A DNA stretch of 53,577 nt from Peptoniphilaceae bacterium AM52-5BH (GCA_027669155.1 JAQEDR010000017.1:1-53577), one strand, 5' to 3'; numbered from the stretch's first letter, positions 33,440-41,745 are shown. The notes: generated by a model not told the origin, from the sequence alone. Made by a program: numbers and translations.

Positions 33440-34794
33440 TATTCTTCCTCAGCTATATCGCTTCTGTCTTCTGACACTCCCGCTTGTATTTCTTTTAGCT
33501 CCTCATCAGTTACGCCGTATCTCCATTTTAGATAAGCTTCTGGCTTTAAGATACCTGCTGCTACTTCTTGGAGCCTTATCTTTTGCTCTGTCACTGAGTC
33601 CACTACAAGGCTATCGTCAAAGTCGAAGGAAACTTGGCAATCGTCTTTATAAGGAATGCCTAACTCCTTATACCAATACTTTAATATGTCCACGAAATCT
33701 TCTAAACATCTTGCCAGTTCGTTTTGAATATCTTTTACAGTAGAATAAGACCTCTCCTGGCTTGCATTAATTTCAGTTGCTGTTTTTGCGGTAAATTCTA
33801 CGTCAGACAAAGTCCCATAAGCCAGTCCACATAAGAACTCGATTTTTCTTATTATTCCATTTAAGCCATTGAAGAGTGAAGAATCTCTAATCTGAGGGCT
33901 AAACACTTCATAGAAATCTCTGCCCCCATCTCCCATATCAAGGCCTAAGTTTCTGAATAGTCTTTCCTTGCCTGCTGGCAATTCATTTGCATTTTTAAGG
34001 GCGGTTATATCTGCGTCAATAGCAAGCTCTGACCCTTTATATTCCCAAATAATTCTTTGATACTGTTCATCTGCGTCTTGTATCAAAGATAAAGCCCTAG
34101 CAAAACAAGATATACCCTCGTTTGAGTCTAAGTCTAGGTTGTTAGCCTGTGGGTTTTTAAAATAAGCAAACAATGGCCTGTCTGAATCCACTATCATCTC
34201 TTCCGCCATGTCCGCCCATTCTTCAACCACTCCTAAGCTTATCTTATCTCCTAAAACTTCTTGATTATTTGATAGGTAAGCTGTATTTGTAATTAGATAT
34301 TCATCATCTATCTTATGTTCTTCAAGCCTAGTGAAGAAGATATCTTTATCTTTCTTATCTTTCTTTTTGATTCTGTCTATAAAAACAATATGGTTGATAT
34401 CCCCAAAACTTGTAAAGCCTAAGATTATAAACTTATTTGCTGGAACTATATCAATATCAATAAGCTTTCTTGAATAGTCCTCTACATAAGGCTTAACTAC
34501 AATCCCACCTAAGGCTAGTCCGTATTCGGCAAACTTCCTTATATGCCTTATAAACTTTTGATATATGATATCTAGATTAGAATCATTCACCCTTGTTTCA
34601 AGCTCCATAACAGTTAGTCTTGCAAGTTCAGATGATATCGCTGCACATAAATTTAAAGATTGCGACGTATCGGCGTCCCTCATATCTTCTAGCCAAAAAG
34701 GTTCACCATGGTAACAGTCTAACCATATCTTGTAGTTGTTTTCTATGTTGAGGGCAAGACTACCCAGCCTCTCCCTTATTTCTCTATCTAACAT
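33439..34794 (-). CDS. Portal protein (SPP1 Gp6-like)
   Basis: 451 aa, matching the Phage_prot_Gp6 portal family by length, position and motifs (MRDADTSQSLNLCAAISSE, YSTVKDIQNELARCLEDFVD, then KYWYKELGIPY). It forms the dodecameric DNA entry ring. The acidic C-terminal tail is common in the family. Confidence 0.92.
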   Translation of the reverse strand: MLDREIRERLGSLALNIENNYKIWLDCYHGEPFWLEDMRDADTSQSLNLCAAISSELARLTVMELETRVNDSNLDIIYQKFIRHIRKFAEYGLALGGIVVKPYVEDYSRKLIDIDIVPANKFIILGFTSFGDINHIVFIDRIKKKDKKDKDIFFTRLEEHKIDDEYLITNTAYLSNNQEVLGDKISLGVVEEWADMAEEMIVDSDRPLFAYFKNPQANNLDLDSNEGISCFARALSLIQDADEQYQRIIWEYKGSELAIDADITALKNANELPAGKERLFRNLGLDMGDGGRDFYEVFSPQIRDSSLFNGLNGIIRKIEFLCGLAYGTLSDVEFTAKTATEINASQERSYSTVKDIQNELARCLEDFVDILKYWYKELGIPYKDDCQVSFDFDDSLVVDSVTEQKIRLQEVAAGILKPEAYLKWRYGVTDEELKEIQAGVSEDRSDIAEEE

Positions 34795-34802
34795 TTTTAC
34801 TC

Positions 34803-36122
34803 CTAAGTATTCATCAGCACCTTTATAAACTTCTCAATGGAGTATTCAAAGGCATCTAGAGTATCTATATCACTCGTACCATCATCAAGCCTTATGTCCT
34901 CCATTTCTTCTTCCTTCCATACTGCAGTAGATAAAGCATCTTTTAAGCTCTTACAGTTTTCGGTATAAAAAAATCTATCAGAAGCCACCAAAGTATTAAC
35001 AAGCCTAATCCTGTCATTAATTGGGTTCTTGATAGAATTCTTAATCTTTATATTTAAATTTGTATCTAGTAGGGCTCTTTGCATACCCTTAATTAAAACT
35101 TGTTCAGCACTATCTGCATATATAAGGTCTACATTTCCATAAGTCGATTGAATTACTCTTACAAAGTCTATAAGCTGATTATATAAATCTGTAGGCTTAT
35201 CAGGTTCTAATCTCTCAGACCTTAAAGCATACACCTTTTTAAATCCTCGACTTATACCTGTACAGACAAAAGCATGCTTCGAATTATTACCACCAAAGTC
35301 CACTCCAATTTGTATCATCTGTAGTTCGTGTGGTTTTTCTTTGATTAGATACTTATCAGGATTATCTGAAAACTGTTTATATATAAGGCCTTCTGCTACA
35401 ACCCTAAGCCCCAGTATATCTCTTTTATACCAAACAGAATTAGGATCGTATTGAAGCTTAATATCCTTCTTTCTCTGGTCTGAAATATTGATATTATCAT
35501 CGATTGTAAAATGTTTATAATTATATCCACCAAACTTTATTCCATCATCTACCATTGCCTGATACTTATCTATGTGGTCTGAATAAATAAAATGGTTAGG
35601 ACTTGAAGGGTTCAAATCCCAAAAAAACTTACGCATATTTGCTGCAGCAGTACGGTTAAAAGCTTCTTTGATTGATTCCTTGTGATGGAGGTTTATTTCT
35701 GTAGCAATCCACATTCCATAAGAGTTACCACGTATTTTTTTATATGAATCAGCCTTGGCAGCGCCCGCAAAAATTACTATTCTTTCTCTTTGCTTTGTAT
35801 AGGGGCCTTTTATAATTAAAGCTTCATTGTCCTTATATTTTCCCCACTTACACTGACCACGAAAAATGTATTCAAGTCCAAAACCATTGGCGTCACCAAT
35901 ATTTAGCTTGGCGTTTGCAACAGTAGAGCCTGTGGCAAGGTGTAATCTATCCTTGGTAGTCCTTAATTCATGGCCGAAGGCATAAACATTATCAACAGTC
36001 TTACCAGCTCTTACAGCCCCTTCTGCTATGTTGTAAGTGTTATTTTTACAACTTCTGATATAGTCAACATGTTTTTTGGAAAACTTGAAGGGAATTGTCC
36101 TTCTTTTCTTAATCATCTCCAT
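34803..36122 (-). CDS. Terminase large subunit (PBSX/TIGR01547 type)
   Basis: 439 aa packaging motor. The Walker A-like EGAVRAGKTVDNVY is at residue ~35, the Walker B-like YGMWIATEIN with its catalytic Glu near 140, and the coupling segment follows. The C-terminal nuclease shows its acidic residues in IGVDFGGNNSKH, DLIYADSAE and DIDTLDAFEYS. It overlaps the small subunit gene by 14 bases. Confidence 0.94.
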   Translation of the reverse strand: MEMIKKRRTIPFKFSKKHVDYIRSCKNNTYNIAEGAVRAGKTVDNVYAFGHELRTTKDRLHLATGSTVANAKLNIGDANGFGLEYIFRGQCKWGKYKDNEALIIKGPYTKQRERIVIFAGAAKADSYKKIRGNSYGMWIATEINLHHKESIKEAFNRTAAANMRKFFWDLNPSSPNHFIYSDHIDKYQAMVDDGIKFGGYNYKHFTIDDNINISDQRKKDIKLQYDPNSVWYKRDILGLRVVAEGLIYKQFSDNPDKYLIKEKPHELQMIQIGVDFGGNNSKHAFVCTGISRGFKKVYALRSERLEPDKPTDLYNQLIDFVRVIQSTYGNVDLIYADSAEQVLIKGMQRALLDTNLNIKIKNSIKNPINDRIRLVNTLVASDRFFYTENCKSLKDALSTAVWKEEEMEDIRLDDGTSDIDTLDAFEYSIEKFIKVLMNT

Positions 36123-36627
36123 AAATCATCCTGTCTATATCCTCAAGGTCCTCAATTTCTTCTGATATACCTTTTAACTTTTCCGTCTCTGCTATAACTT
36201 TATCAGTCTGAGCAATCTCTTTGCTTATCTTCGCTTCTAGCAAGCTATCATTATTCTCTAGATTTCTGTTTTTATATATCATCTCCGTTAATTCTTTATT
36301 GGCACTTATGACAGCAGATGAATTAGCTTGTCGAAAACCGTTATCTTGTATATCTTTTAGGCCTAGAAATATGATTTTTTTATACACCTTTTCACTTTCT
36401 AAGGCCGACCATGTAACCTGGTTAATAATATCTTGTTCAATTTCTTTTTTTATACGTGTTATCTCTTTTTTTATTGCAGGTTTATTATATAGTTTTGAGG
36501 CATTTACCCTAACTGAACTATCTTTCCACTTCTTGCTACGTGGATACGCTTTTTTATAAGCATCAATGAGGCTTTTCCCTTGTGAAACCTCGTTTATAAA
36601 CTTTTTTTGATTATTACTAAAGGCCAC
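36109..36627 (-). CDS. Terminase small subunit
   Basis: 172 aa, with a GTG start after GAGGTGAT. The N-terminal helix-turn-helix region (NNQKKFINEVSQGKSLIDAY, KDSSVRVNASKLYNKPAI) matches Terminase_2 small subunits that recognise pac/cos DNA. The rest is coiled coil. It overlaps the large subunit gene. Confidence 0.9.
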   Translation of the reverse strand: MAFSNNQKKFINEVSQGKSLIDAYKKAYPRSKKWKDSSVRVNASKLYNKPAIKKEITRIKKEIEQDIINQVTWSALESEKVYKKIIFLGLKDIQDNGFRQANSSAVISANKELTEMIYKNRNLENNDSLLEAKISKEIAQTDKVIAETEKLKGISEEIEDLEDIDRMIYGDD

Positions 36628-36688
36628 TTCATCACCTCACATCTACATTTTAAAATGTTAGTAATTTATTAGTACATTTCAAATCGAA

Positions 36689-37474
36689 TTATCTTAACAA
36701 TCCCCACTCAGCAAATTTCTCAAATCCGCCTACTTGATCTATGTATCTTCTAGCTATATCAACAATTTCAGAATAATGTTTACCATCTACTATTTCATCT
36801 CCAATAGCACATGATATATTTACTTTCTTGCCTGTCTCTTGTGCTTTTAGATGGGCGTAAATATTTACTGATACATCGGCTTTTGATAAATCCTTACCAT
36901 GTAGACCTCCACCAGTAACACCATTTCCCATGTCTGACCCTAATTTTCTATTAGTACAACCTGTATCCACATCAAGTCCTCCAGTCCAGTACCCTAAAGG
37001 ATTAATAGTTGCTCCTTTATACTCTTTTTCTAATTCTTTAGTTTTCGCATTTGATTGACAAATTATGAGTCTGCTGCCATCAAGTATATACTTACCATCT
37101 TTGTTATACTTGCTGTAAATATCTCTAGATATCTTAATAAGTTCTTTTTGCTCTTTAGTAACTGGACTTCCCTTAAATATTCCATTATCCCCACATCTAA
37201 ATTTTACATATTGATTAGCTGCTAGATTTTCATCTTGACTAGCTTGTGCAAGTATAACTTTTCCAACCCCAGCTATTCTTTTAACTATTTCTTGTATTTC
37301 CCCATAATGATAATGGCATGAAGATTCTATGACAACACTACATGTCTCATGACCTATTAATATCTCTACCGCTATCTTTGGGTTGTTAACTTTCTTATAT
37401 CCTAAATCAACTATTGCCCCTGCTATCCTATCAGCTATTTTATCTGGATGCATTGGGTTAACTTTTTCAAACAT
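36689..37474 (-). CDS. Miniature S-adenosylmethionine synthetase-like protein
   Basis: 261 aa, against about 390 in cellular MetK. The catalytic MHPDKIADRIAGAIVD segment, a shortened GDNGIFKG loop in place of GDQGIMFGY, and VTGGGLHGKDLSKADVS in place of GGGAFSGKD are all recognisable, so ATP and methionine binding residues seem kept. It begins right after the radical SAM stop. It probably supplies SAM locally to that enzyme; no methyltransferase is present in the prophage. Activity is unproven, since a reduced core could also bind SAM or act on a related substrate. Confidence 0.85.
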   Translation of the reverse strand: MFEKVNPMHPDKIADRIAGAIVDLGYKKVNNPKIAVEILIGHETCSVVIESSCHYHYGEIQEIVKRIAGVGKVILAQASQDENLAANQYVKFRCGDNGIFKGSPVTKEQKELIKISRDIYSKYNKDGKYILDGSRLIICQSNAKTKELEKEYKGATINPLGYWTGGLDVDTGCTNRKLGSDMGNGVTGGGLHGKDLSKADVSVNIYAHLKAQETGKKVNISCAIGDEIVDGKHYSEIVDIARRYIDQVGGFEKFAEWGLLR

Positions 37475-38500
37475 TTACTCTCCTTTTTTACCAAAAATAT
37501 CCGCTATGAATTTTTTCTTATTTTTAGCAGTATTTATCATTTCCCCTACAAAGCTTTCGTTCTTTAATCTTTTTCCGTTTATAGTGTTTTGATATAAAGC
37601 CGTAAAAACTCTACCAGTCCCTTTTTTTGTCATGTTTTCTGTATATTCAGGCTTCTTTCCATTTATTATATGATTTAGGTTAAAAGTATTCTCTTTGAAT
37701 CCTTCAAGGTTTTCGATACCACAGCAGCATAAATTATCGCCTAATGCTCTAGTCCTATTCTCACCACTAAAACACCTTAAACCTAATCTGTGGCATTCTT
37801 TTTTTATATCTAATATATCATTCCTTATATCATCTAGTGCATATGTAAAGTCGGTGCCCACTTTTACTAATCCAGGTTTCTTTTTATTAAATTTCATGCC
37901 TTCGATTATTACTCCATATGCTCCCGCCTCTTTAAATAACTTTAAATTATTAATTATTTCGGCTTTAAATTCCCTCATATAAGGCTGTATCCTTATAATA
38001 ACTCTTTTTACTTTAGGTGAAATTTTGCTTACTATTTCTAATCTTTCATTAAAGGTTGGGCATCCTTTTTCTATTTCATCGTAACTCCCACAAGCCATTG
38101 AGACCTGTATAACACAATTACATCTGCTTAATACTTCTATATATTTATCATCACCGAGTAATCTCCCTTTTGTAGACATTACAAAAGGATATTGAGTTTT
38201 AGCTAATAATTCAAGACACTCATAAGTATATCCAGCTTTACGCTCAATAGGCTGTAAGGGGTCACTCATTCCCCCAATATGTAAGGGTATATCCCAATCA
38301 CACCAGTTAGTTTCTATAGTTCTTTCACCTTCTATAAACTTTTTAAGAGTGTCTACACTTTCGCCTTTTTTTATATTGTTATAAAACCCATCCTGTTTTT
38401 TAGTCGCAAAACAATATTGACACCCATGTGTACAGCCCACATATGTATCAAATCGTACAGGTAAATCACACAAAAAAACTTGACTTCCGCAATTAGGCAT
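37475..38500 (-). CDS. Radical SAM protein, SplB/Gp37-Gp68-like
   Basis: 341 aa. The canonical CTHGCQYC motif (C23, C27, C30) binds the SAM-cleaving 4Fe-4S cluster. The LHIGGMSDPLQPIERK segment is the hallmark shared with the spore photoproduct lyase-like (COG1533) and phage Gp37/Gp68 groups, whose best-known member acts on DNA bases. Extra cysteines near the N-terminus (C4, C11) and a CHRLGLRC...CCCGIE cluster near residue 240-275 may hold a second Fe-S cluster. It overlaps the ParB-like gene by eight bases and abuts the SAM synthetase gene. Its substrate is unknown. Confidence 0.88.
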   Translation of the reverse strand: MPNCGSQVFLCDLPVRFDTYVGCTHGCQYCFATKKQDGFYNNIKKGESVDTLKKFIEGERTIETNWCDWDIPLHIGGMSDPLQPIERKAGYTYECLELLAKTQYPFVMSTKGRLLGDDKYIEVLSRCNCVIQVSMACGSYDEIEKGCPTFNERLEIVSKISPKVKRVIIRIQPYMREFKAEIINNLKLFKEAGAYGVIIEGMKFNKKKPGLVKVGTDFTYALDDIRNDILDIKKECHRLGLRCFSGENRTRALGDNLCCCGIENLEGFKENTFNLNHIINGKKPEYTENMTKKGTGRVFTALYQNTINGKRLKNESFVGEMINTAKNKKKFIADIFGKKGE

Positions 38501-39083
38501 CCTTTAACCCCTCCGCTGCTAATATAATATCTTCTACTATTTTATCTTTACTAACTTCCTCTATATATTCATGAATAAGTTCTTCTTTTTCAACAGGGAA
38601 CACAAAAGACATTGTGAAGTGGTCATTTTCCCCTTTAGTCATAGACAACCCATTCTCGTCTAGTTCGTTTATGTACGACATATCTATCACATCGTTATCT
38701 ATAAACCCAAACTCTTCCATATCAAAGTCTAGGTCCATCTCTTTTAATTCTTCAAACTCAGAATCAAGTAAAGACCAATCCCATTCAGCAAGTTCCCCGA
38801 CCTTATTATCAGCAAGCCTAAAAGCCTTAACCTCCGCCTCGCTCAAATCATCTGCAATAATTACAGGAACTTTTTTCATATCAAGTTTTTTAGCTGCAAG
38901 TAACCTAGTATGGCCCGTAACAATTTCATTGTCCTTATCAATCACTATAGGCACTTTAAAACCAAAATTCTTAATTGAACTAGCCACGGCATCTATAGCA
39001 TTTGAATTGTCCCTAGGGTTATTAACGTAAGGGATTAACTCATCTACGTTTTTATAAACAATGTTCATTTCTTTGTCTTTCAT
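38493..39083 (-). CDS. ParB/Srx-fold protein, stand-alone
   Basis: 196 aa. Residues 10-125 match the ParB N-terminal domain (YVNNPRDNSNAIDAVASSI, IVTGHTRLLAAKKLDMKKVP); the GHTR box is the nucleotide/DNA-binding loop. In many phages this domain is fused to a DNA methyltransferase; here it ends after an acidic linker and a ~60-aa C-terminus without methyltransferase motifs. No ParA gene is near, so partition is unlikely. First gene after the late promoter, with a strong AGGAGG site. Confidence 0.88.
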   Translation of the reverse strand: MKDKEMNIVYKNVDELIPYVNNPRDNSNAIDAVASSIKNFGFKVPIVIDKDNEIVTGHTRLLAAKKLDMKKVPVIIADDLSEAEVKAFRLADNKVGELAEWDWSLLDSEFEELKEMDLDFDMEEFGFIDNDVIDMSYINELDENGLSMTKGENDHFTMSFVFPVEKEELIHEYIEEVSKDKIVEDIILAAEGLKDA

Positions 39084-39103
39084 ATATACCTCCTATAAAA
39101 CCC

Positions 39104-39221
39104 TTATCTAAGCCACCATGTATACGCAAGCAAATGACAACTCTACGCAATATATATAAATTATTGAAAGAAAATTTTACCTTAAAGAAAAAATCATAGG
39201 AGTACATGGCAGCTTAGATAA
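39104..39221 (-). ncRNA. Candidate structured leader RNA before the ParB/rSAM/SAM-synthetase operon
   Basis: On the minus strand, TTATCTAAGCTGCCATGTA (from 39221) and TACATGGTGGCTTAGATAA (to 39104) pair over 19 base pairs when two G-U pairs are counted. The stem closes an 80-nt AU-rich loop that repeats TTGCGTA. The 3' strand ends about 15 bases before the ribosome site of the ParB-like gene. The long P1-like stem at this position looks like a regulatory leader or protein-binding RNA. I do not recognise it as a known family. Confidence 0.45.
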
Positions 39222-39235
39222 AAGCTTTACATACA

Positions 39236-39266
39236 CAAAAAGGCAAGCCCTATAGCCTGCCCTTTT
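39236..39266 (-). terminator. Terminator inside the late leader
   Basis: GGCAGGC/GCTTGCC stem with a central mismatch and a CCTATA-type loop, with A and T tracts on both sides, so it can act in either direction. It lies between the late promoter and the ParB-like gene, as in systems where late expression needs antitermination. Confidence 0.65.
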
Positions 39267-39313
39267 ATGGAAAACAAATAAATTAGAGGTGTGTCCCAAT
39301 TAAACACACTACT

Positions 39314-39367
39314 ATAATACCATATATAGGAACTTAAAACGTTCCGTATTCGTTCCGAAATCGTTCC
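39314..39367 (-). promoter_or_regulatory. Late promoter with three 11-bp-spaced activator repeats
   Basis: Read leftward, GGAACG occurs three times at exactly 11-bp spacing (CGTTCC on the plus strand at 39340, 39351 and 39362), directly after the RinA/ArpU-type gene. It is followed by an extended -10 box, TGGTATTAT (-10 at 39314-39319). The repeats fall at about -33 to -60, covering the missing -35 box. This is the layout of an activator-dependent late promoter, with the upstream gene product as the likely activator. Confidence 0.6.
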
Positions 39368-39370
39368 AGC

Positions 39371-39868
39371 CTACCTCACATCAACATCAGGGCCTTCTAT
39401 TAAATACAGTCTCTTATATATGTATAACAAAGCCCTATCACTCATCCTAGTTACAGAAGTCTTGCTATAGTGCAACCTATCCGCTACCTCCTGAAAGCTC
39501 ATAGCCTCCGCCTTACTCTCTGCCATCCACATATTCTTGACAATAAACATTTCCTCCTTAGAAAGTCCCTTAATAGCAAAAGCAATGGCCCTAGTATCTA
39601 AATCAATCTGCAGAAGAGTACGCTTAAGCTTATCAATATCATCAAAGACATCTACCATCTTATCCTCCTGCTTGCTACCTCCACCCTTAACGGCATCAGG
39701 AGAAGACCATGAGGCCCCTATTGATAAACTATCCTCTAGTATCGATATCTTGGCCTCAACGCCTTCCTTAATCACCAGATCCTTCCCATAGGTTCTAAGT
39801 CTTGACTTAGCAATAAAGATTCTTTCCTTCTTCTTGTTCTCTGACCTTAACTTGTCAAAATCCATCAT
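39371..39868 (-). CDS. RinA/ArpU-like late transcription activator
   Basis: 165 aa in the form starting at ATGATG after GGGGGTGG; the longer frame would add 14 odd, Cys-rich residues. The C-terminal AMSFQEVADRLHYSKTSVTR is a sigma-region-4-like helix-turn-helix. The rest is helical. Such proteins (RinA, ArpU, DUF1492) turn on packaging and structural genes. The gene lies at the early/late border with repeats immediately downstream. Confidence 0.82.
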   Translation of the reverse strand: MMDFDKLRSENKKKERIFIAKSRLRTYGKDLVIKEGVEAKISILEDSLSIGASWSSPDAVKGGGSKQEDKMVDVFDDIDKLKRTLLQIDLDTRAIAFAIKGLSKEEMFIVKNMWMAESKAEAMSFQEVADRLHYSKTSVTRMSDRALLYIYKRLYLIEGPDVDVR

Positions 39869-39936
39869 AACCACCCCCTTACAACAATAACAAAACCATA
39901 ATCCATGCAAGCGTAACTAATATTTCCGTAACACCT

Positions 39937-40206
39937 CTACTTTTCTATCATCGTAAAATTGTTCTTGATATCTAACCAATCTACATAATTCTCATTAATA
40001 CATACTAGCTTTTTCTCAAGCCTATCCTTAAACTTATTCAGCCTCTTATCTCCAAATCCGAACTCATCGTGAAGAGTCTCCTCACATAAGTAAAGAAACC
40101 CCTCCACAATATCTGCTGTAGCCTTATCCTTATAAGCCTCAGCTTGCTTTCTCTCAATCCTCTTCTTCTGACTATATGGAACTCCCGCTTTCCACTTAAA
40201 GCTCAT
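39937..40206 (-). CDS. Hypothetical early protein
   Basis: 89 aa, charged and helical (YSQKKRIERKQAEAYKDKA), no recognised family. It overlaps its upstream neighbour by 11 bases, so it belongs to the early operon. The 26-base gap after it leads to the RinA/ArpU-type gene. Confidence 0.6.
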   Translation of the reverse strand: MSFKWKAGVPYSQKKRIERKQAEAYKDKATADIVEGFLYLCEETLHDEFGFGDKRLNKFKDRLEKKLVCINENYVDWLDIKNNFTMIEK

Positions 40207-40378
40207 ACAAACACCCCTTAGCCTCTACACTAACAGGCTCGAAATGATACATACAATCTTCATTCTTGCCCATCTTTCCAATATAAATTTTGGCATCCGC
40301 TATATCATCAAATATCTTATCGATTTTAAAAGAATTACAAACAAATTTATAAACAACATAAACAACCTTACCTGCCAC
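40196..40378 (-). CDS. Small hypothetical protein behind HigA-like gene
   Basis: 60 aa from a GTG (VAGKVVYVVYKFVCNSFKID), which has AAAGGA about ten bases upstream and overlaps the HigA-like stop by 11 bases. A longer version from an ATG at 40414 is possible but has a weaker ribosome site. No family is recognised. It could be the partner of the HigA-like protein, although it has no RelE/HigB features. Confidence 0.5.
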   Translation of the reverse strand: MAGKVVYVVYKFVCNSFKIDKIFDDIADAKIYIGKMGKNEDCMYHFEPVSVEAKGCLYEL

Positions 40379-40634
40379 TAGATCCAAATCCTTTCTCCCT
40401 TTTCCTATCGTCATACCTTTTTTGCAAATTAAGCCACGTATCAGCACTTATATCTGTAAGCTTTTCTAACCTCTCAGTAAGGTCGCAATCCACTGCTAAA
40501 TCTCCTGCCAGCAAATCTCCGTACTCTTCAACGCTTATACCTAGCTTTTCAGCATAATCATCAAGCATGATATCCCCCAGGTACTCGCCTGGTGGGAAAT
40601 ATACCTTATCGCTCTCTTGCTTCTTCTTATTCAT
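40368..40634 (-). CDS. HigA-like antitoxin-family protein without HigB
   Basis: 88 aa. FPPGEYLGDIMLDDYAEKLG, YGDLLAGDLAVDCDLTERLE and ADTWLNLQKRYD follow the HigA/VapI pattern of XRE helix-turn-helix antitoxins, including the diagnostic WLNLQ end. The usual HGK motif and a HigB toxin gene are absent. Phage copies like this may be regulators or antitoxins against host toxins. Confidence 0.72.
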   Translation of the reverse strand: MNKKKQESDKVYFPPGEYLGDIMLDDYAEKLGISVEEYGDLLAGDLAVDCDLTERLEKLTDISADTWLNLQKRYDDRKREKGFGSSGR

Positions 40635-40980
40635 CTTTTAACTCCTTGACCCTATCAAAAACATAGTCAATACTTCCCTTTATTTCATCCTTAGTCATCT
40701 TATACACATCTTCCGCCTCATAGTCCTTAGTCAAAGCCATCATGTACATTTCTTCCTTAGATGGTATGAATATAGTAAACGCAAGGGAAATTACAAAGAA
40801 CACCCCAACAACCTTTAGAAACCTTTTAATCATTTTTTCTTCACCATCATCCATCATGTCAACAGTGTCAAGATAGAACCAACCTCCAATAAACAAGGCC
40901 ATCATCGAGAAAAGTAAAAAGAAGAAGGAGGTATTGCCACATTTATCTAAAATAGAAATTAAATATATGATCCTACTCAT
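40627..40980 (-). CDS. Membrane protein, early region
   Basis: 117 aa. Two membrane helices (about residues 15-36 and 52-68) and an acidic, soluble C-terminal half (EEMYMMALTKDYEAEDVYK). No family recognised. A small phage-coded inner-membrane protein could be involved in exclusion, but that is conjecture. Overlaps both neighbours by eight bases. Confidence 0.6.
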   Translation of the reverse strand: MSRIIYLISILDKCGNTSFFFLLFSMMALFIGGWFYLDTVDMMDDGEEKMIKRFLKVVGVFFVISLAFTIFIPSKEEMYMMALTKDYEAEDVYKMTKDEIKGSIDYVFDRVKELKDE

Positions 40981-41311
40981 TTAGATCCTCACTCTTAATA
41001 AATTGCCCATTTATAGTCTTTCCTGTCCTTTTGCTTATCTTCTTATAAGCTTCTTCCAAACAATACATAGGATCTATATCCAACTGATTACAGAGGATAA
41101 TAAGGGTAACAAAGATATCTCCCATTTCTAATTCAAGATTGTTTATATCAAGGCAATCTGGGGCAAATCTTTGTTTATCGTCCATCTCCGTCTTAAACTC
41201 AAACACTTCTTCGATAAATTTCATAAATTGTTTGTCTGCATTTTCTTCATGGAGTAGATCTTTATCATCTGCCCACTCTAACGTTAATTTTTGTAAATCT
41301 TCAAAACTCAT
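40973..41311 (-). CDS. MazG-like nucleotide pyrophosphohydrolase
   Basis: 112 aa. The helical MazG/dUTPase-like core is visible: FMKFIEEVFEFKTEM supplies the EExxE-type metal site and LELEMGDIFVTLII the ExxD-type site. Phage MazG proteins may lower ppGpp or clean up nucleotides during infection. It overlaps its neighbours. Confidence 0.8.
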   Translation of the reverse strand: MSFEDLQKLTLEWADDKDLLHEENADKQFMKFIEEVFEFKTEMDDKQRFAPDCLDINNLELEMGDIFVTLIILCNQLDIDPMYCLEEAYKKISKRTGKTINGQFIKSEDLNE

Positions 41312-41745
41312 TCTCCAAACTCCTCCTCAAAATGCTTTTCTAATATTTCTGATAACTTATTTACTTTTTCTTGTTCCTTCTCGTTCATAGCTTTATCAAA
41401 TATTTTTTTAATATCACTTCTCAACTGTATATAGGAAAAATCATTTATAATGCCAAGCCTTTCTGCATCTAAATCCATAAGGTCAAGAAAATCTACCTTT
41501 TCAAAAGTCTTATCCATATAATCAAAAGGCACTTCTTCTAATTCAAACTTATATGCCCCATACTCGGTGCTTTCACAACACTGTAGGTTCATATAGTGCA
41601 TGCCCCCGTCTTTTCCTAAAATAAATTGATCGTGAGGACTATCTCCGACTACACAACATTCTCCATCGTCTTTATCCTTAACCTTGATTAAAGGTGTGGA
41701 AGTCAAGAAAGTACTTCTCATTATCTGTATATTTGATTCATTCAT
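41308..41745 (-). CDS. Hypothetical early protein
   Basis: 145 aa from an ATG with AGGAG nine bases upstream; an in-frame TTG two codons earlier is less likely. Two cysteine pairs (ECCVVGD, LQCCEST) and acidic helices are present. No family recognised. Confidence 0.6.
   Translation of the reverse strand: MNESNIQIMRSTFLTSTPLIKVKDKDDGECCVVGDSPHDQFILGKDGGMHYMNLQCCESTEYGAYKFELEEVPFDYMDKTFEKVDFLDLMDLDAERLGIINDFSYIQLRSDIKKIFDKAMNEKEQEKVNKLSEILEKHFEEEFGE

Noticed and set aside
38493..39083. ParB as part of a partition system of a plasmid-prophage
   Set aside because: No ParA or centromere-like repeat is present, and the element has integrase and matched attL/attR.
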